A stretch of 17,778 nucleotides of DNA from Monoraphidium neglectum (Eukaryota; Chlorophyta; Chlorophyceae; Sphaeropleales; Selenastraceae): contig NW_014012630.1 of assembly GCF_000611645.1 (NCBI RefSeq), forward strand, positions 1 to 17,778. The letters are read 5' to 3'. Position 1 is the first letter of the stretch. The number at the start of each line of letters is the position of its first letter. Made by a program: the position numbers and the translations under genes. The notes beneath the pieces are model-generated. The model made no database searches. It was not told where the DNA came from and saw only the letters and a list, made by a program, of their open reading frames with translations. Positions 16,470 through 17,778 of the stretch are shown here, piece after piece.

Positions 16470-17778
16470 TCAAGGCTCTTTCTTGGGGGCAGTCAGGGTC
16501 GCCCCGCCTGCCAGCTTGATGAGGAGCTGGAGGGCGACCCCCTTTGCGGGCGGCGGCACTGCGCTCAGCGCCACACGCTGCGCGGATGAGTTGCCGCGGT
16601 GAACAACCATTTGCCACTGCAAAGGCCGCGGCACGACTGACCTGGGCTGCCTCAATCAGCACCTGCATCCATGCCTGCGCACCTCCGCAACGCCTGTTGT
16701 CTGCACCCAGAACTTGAGAGGCTTTGCGCCAGACGACTGCGAGGACCAGTAGCTGCGGCGCGTCTTCTTGTCGACCTGCTCGTATGCAACCTGGTGTGTG
16801 TGTATGTGTGTGTGTGCGCGCGCATATGTGTGTATGTGGGCACACACGCGTGTATCCGCAGAAAACCAGACCAGGGACGCCGCGCAGGCCGAGGCGCGCA
16901 GCGATGCAGCACGCAGCGCGACCTGATTCCCCTTCCCACCCTGTCTTCCCCGGCAAAGCCCATGACCGCACCAGCGCGCCGGTCTTCTCAAAGCAAAGCC
17001 TGAACGGCCTCTTCGTCGAGGCGCCGGCCACGCCCGCGGCCCAGATGCGCTGCCCCTTGTCGTACAGCGCGACCTCGGCGTCGTTCTGGATGCAGAAGAA
17101 GTACCTCTTGTCAGATGACCTGGCGCAGACCGAGTCGCCCGCCTTGTTCATGACCAGGCACGACCCCGCCCCGAGGTTGTTGCGGGCCGCGACCTTGGCC
17201 CCGCACGCGTTGGCGGCGCACGGCGCGACGGGTGATGGGGAGACGCCGGGAGACGCTGAGGCGCCGGGGGCAGGGGAGGTGCCGGGCAGCGGGGAGACCC
17301 CGGGCGACGGGGAGGTGCCGGTCGTGCCGTTGGGGGAAGGGGACGGCGACGTACCCGGGGTTGGAGACGGGGAGGTACCCGGGTTTGGAGACGGCGACGT
17401 ACCCGGGGTTGGGGACGGGGAGCTGGTGGTCGCCGCCGGCAGCACGTTGGCGGCAAACTGGCCCAGGAAGTTGCCCGGCGGCGTGTACTGGCACACCAAG
17501 ATGGTCTTCAGGGCGGGCGCGCCGCTCATGCCGTTGGGGCAGAGCTTGTACGCACACCCGATGTTGGCCGAGTTCTTCCAGACGACCTGTGTGAAGTGGC
17601 CCGTCCCCGAGGTGAACCCGGGGTTCTTGAAGTCGTACTTATCAATCTCCTTGTACCACGCTGCCACGGCGGGGCGCAGGTAACCCACAGAGTCGGTGGT
17701 GGAGCTGCCCGCCAGGTTCTCCCCGACGCCGCTGAGCCCCGAGTGCGCCCAGATGCACTTGTCCGCCCAGGTCTGTGG
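16470..17778 (-). CDS. Secreted CAP (PR-1/SCP) domain - Ser/Pro-rich linker - bulb-type lectin-like protein, 5' partial
   Basis: Extracellular CAP-superfamily protein whose N-terminus lies beyond the window. Exons 17778-16972 (continues upstream), 16790-16683, 16616-16470, all phase 0, give 353 visible residues. The CAP domain fills about 1-105: H12 in WAHSG, E20 in GENLA, E44 in AAWYKEI and H61 in GHFTQVVW are the four cavity residues, followed by ILVCQYTPPGNF. A linker of SPSPTPGT-type repeats (about 113-178) is like hydroxyproline-rich cell-wall glycoproteins. The C-terminus has repeated B-lectin strands: NKAGDSVCA, QNDAEVALY (compare the canonical QxDxNxVxY) and EKTGALVAY, so sugar binding may be reduced. 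The exon 1-2 splice restores the third strand (GAL/VAYE). The start codon cannot be given. Confidence 0.9.
16795..16858. repeat. GT/CA microsatellite in an intron of the CAP-lectin gene
   Basis: Alternating GTGT, GCGC and ATGTGTGT stretches within the 181-base intron 16971-16791, next to the acceptor of exon 2; on the coding strand it reads CACACAC. Confidence 0.85.
17351..17422. repeat. Three 24-bp tandem repeats encoding the PGTSPSPx linker
   Basis: Units 17351-17374, 17375-17398 and 17399-17422 each begin GTACCCGGG and differ at a few positions. Each encodes eight residues of the Ser-Pro-rich linker. More degenerate copies continue to about 17240. Confidence 0.9.

Noticed and set aside
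16396..16655. Arg-rich C-terminus from reading the CAP-lectin frame straight through
   Set aside because: The spliced alternative ending at 16470 has balanced composition, better codon use and consensus splice sites with matching phase.
1..17778. CRISPR arrays, rRNA, tRNA, insertion sequences or reverse transcriptase/transposase genes
   Set aside because: No spaced identical repeats, tRNA-like folds, terminal inverted repeats with target duplications or mobile-element protein motifs were seen on either strand by eye.

Overview
The window reads as nuclear DNA of a green alga (Chlorophyta, most likely Chlorophyceae or a close relative). The evidence is intron-dense genes with GC-rich third codon positions, donors of the GTGAGx/GTGCGx type, CAG acceptors, the chlorophyte poly(A) signal TGTAA some 550-850 bases after stop codons, many CA/GT, CTG/CAG and poly-G microsatellites, and a plastid-ribosome-specific gene. 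All gene models below were spliced by hand, using exon phases and conserved family motifs; none is a single open frame.

Layout. (1) 107-3851, minus: a type II membrane protein with a canonical EF-hand and a GT77/Nucleotid_trans-type glycosyltransferase domain, carrying a Q15 tract. (2) 3852-6332: long gene-poor stretch with only weak small-ORF candidates. (3) 6333-6901, plus: a two-exon, 64-residue gene for plastid ribosomal protein cL38 (PSRP6), with tandem hairpins in its 3' region and a TGTAA at 7485. (4) 8129-10739, plus: a secreted six-exon protein joining a Kazal domain to a trypsin/V8-like serine protease with a complete His-Asp-Ser triad. (5) 12255-14584, minus: a secreted seven-exon GDSL/SGNH hydrolase convergent with the protease; a palindromic TGTAA-G-TTACA lies between them. 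(6) 16470-17778, minus, 5' end outside the window: a CAP (PR-1/SCP) domain, a Ser-Pro-rich linker and a divergent bulb-type (B-)lectin domain.

There are no operons. Four of the five genes encode secretory-pathway products (Golgi-type glycosyltransferase, secreted protease, secreted hydrolase, secreted CAP-lectin), suggesting a cell-wall/extracellular-matrix flavour, but co-function is only an inference from adjacency. The most unusual architectures are the Kazal-protease fusion, the EF-hand GT77 enzyme and the CAP-(SP)n-lectin protein.
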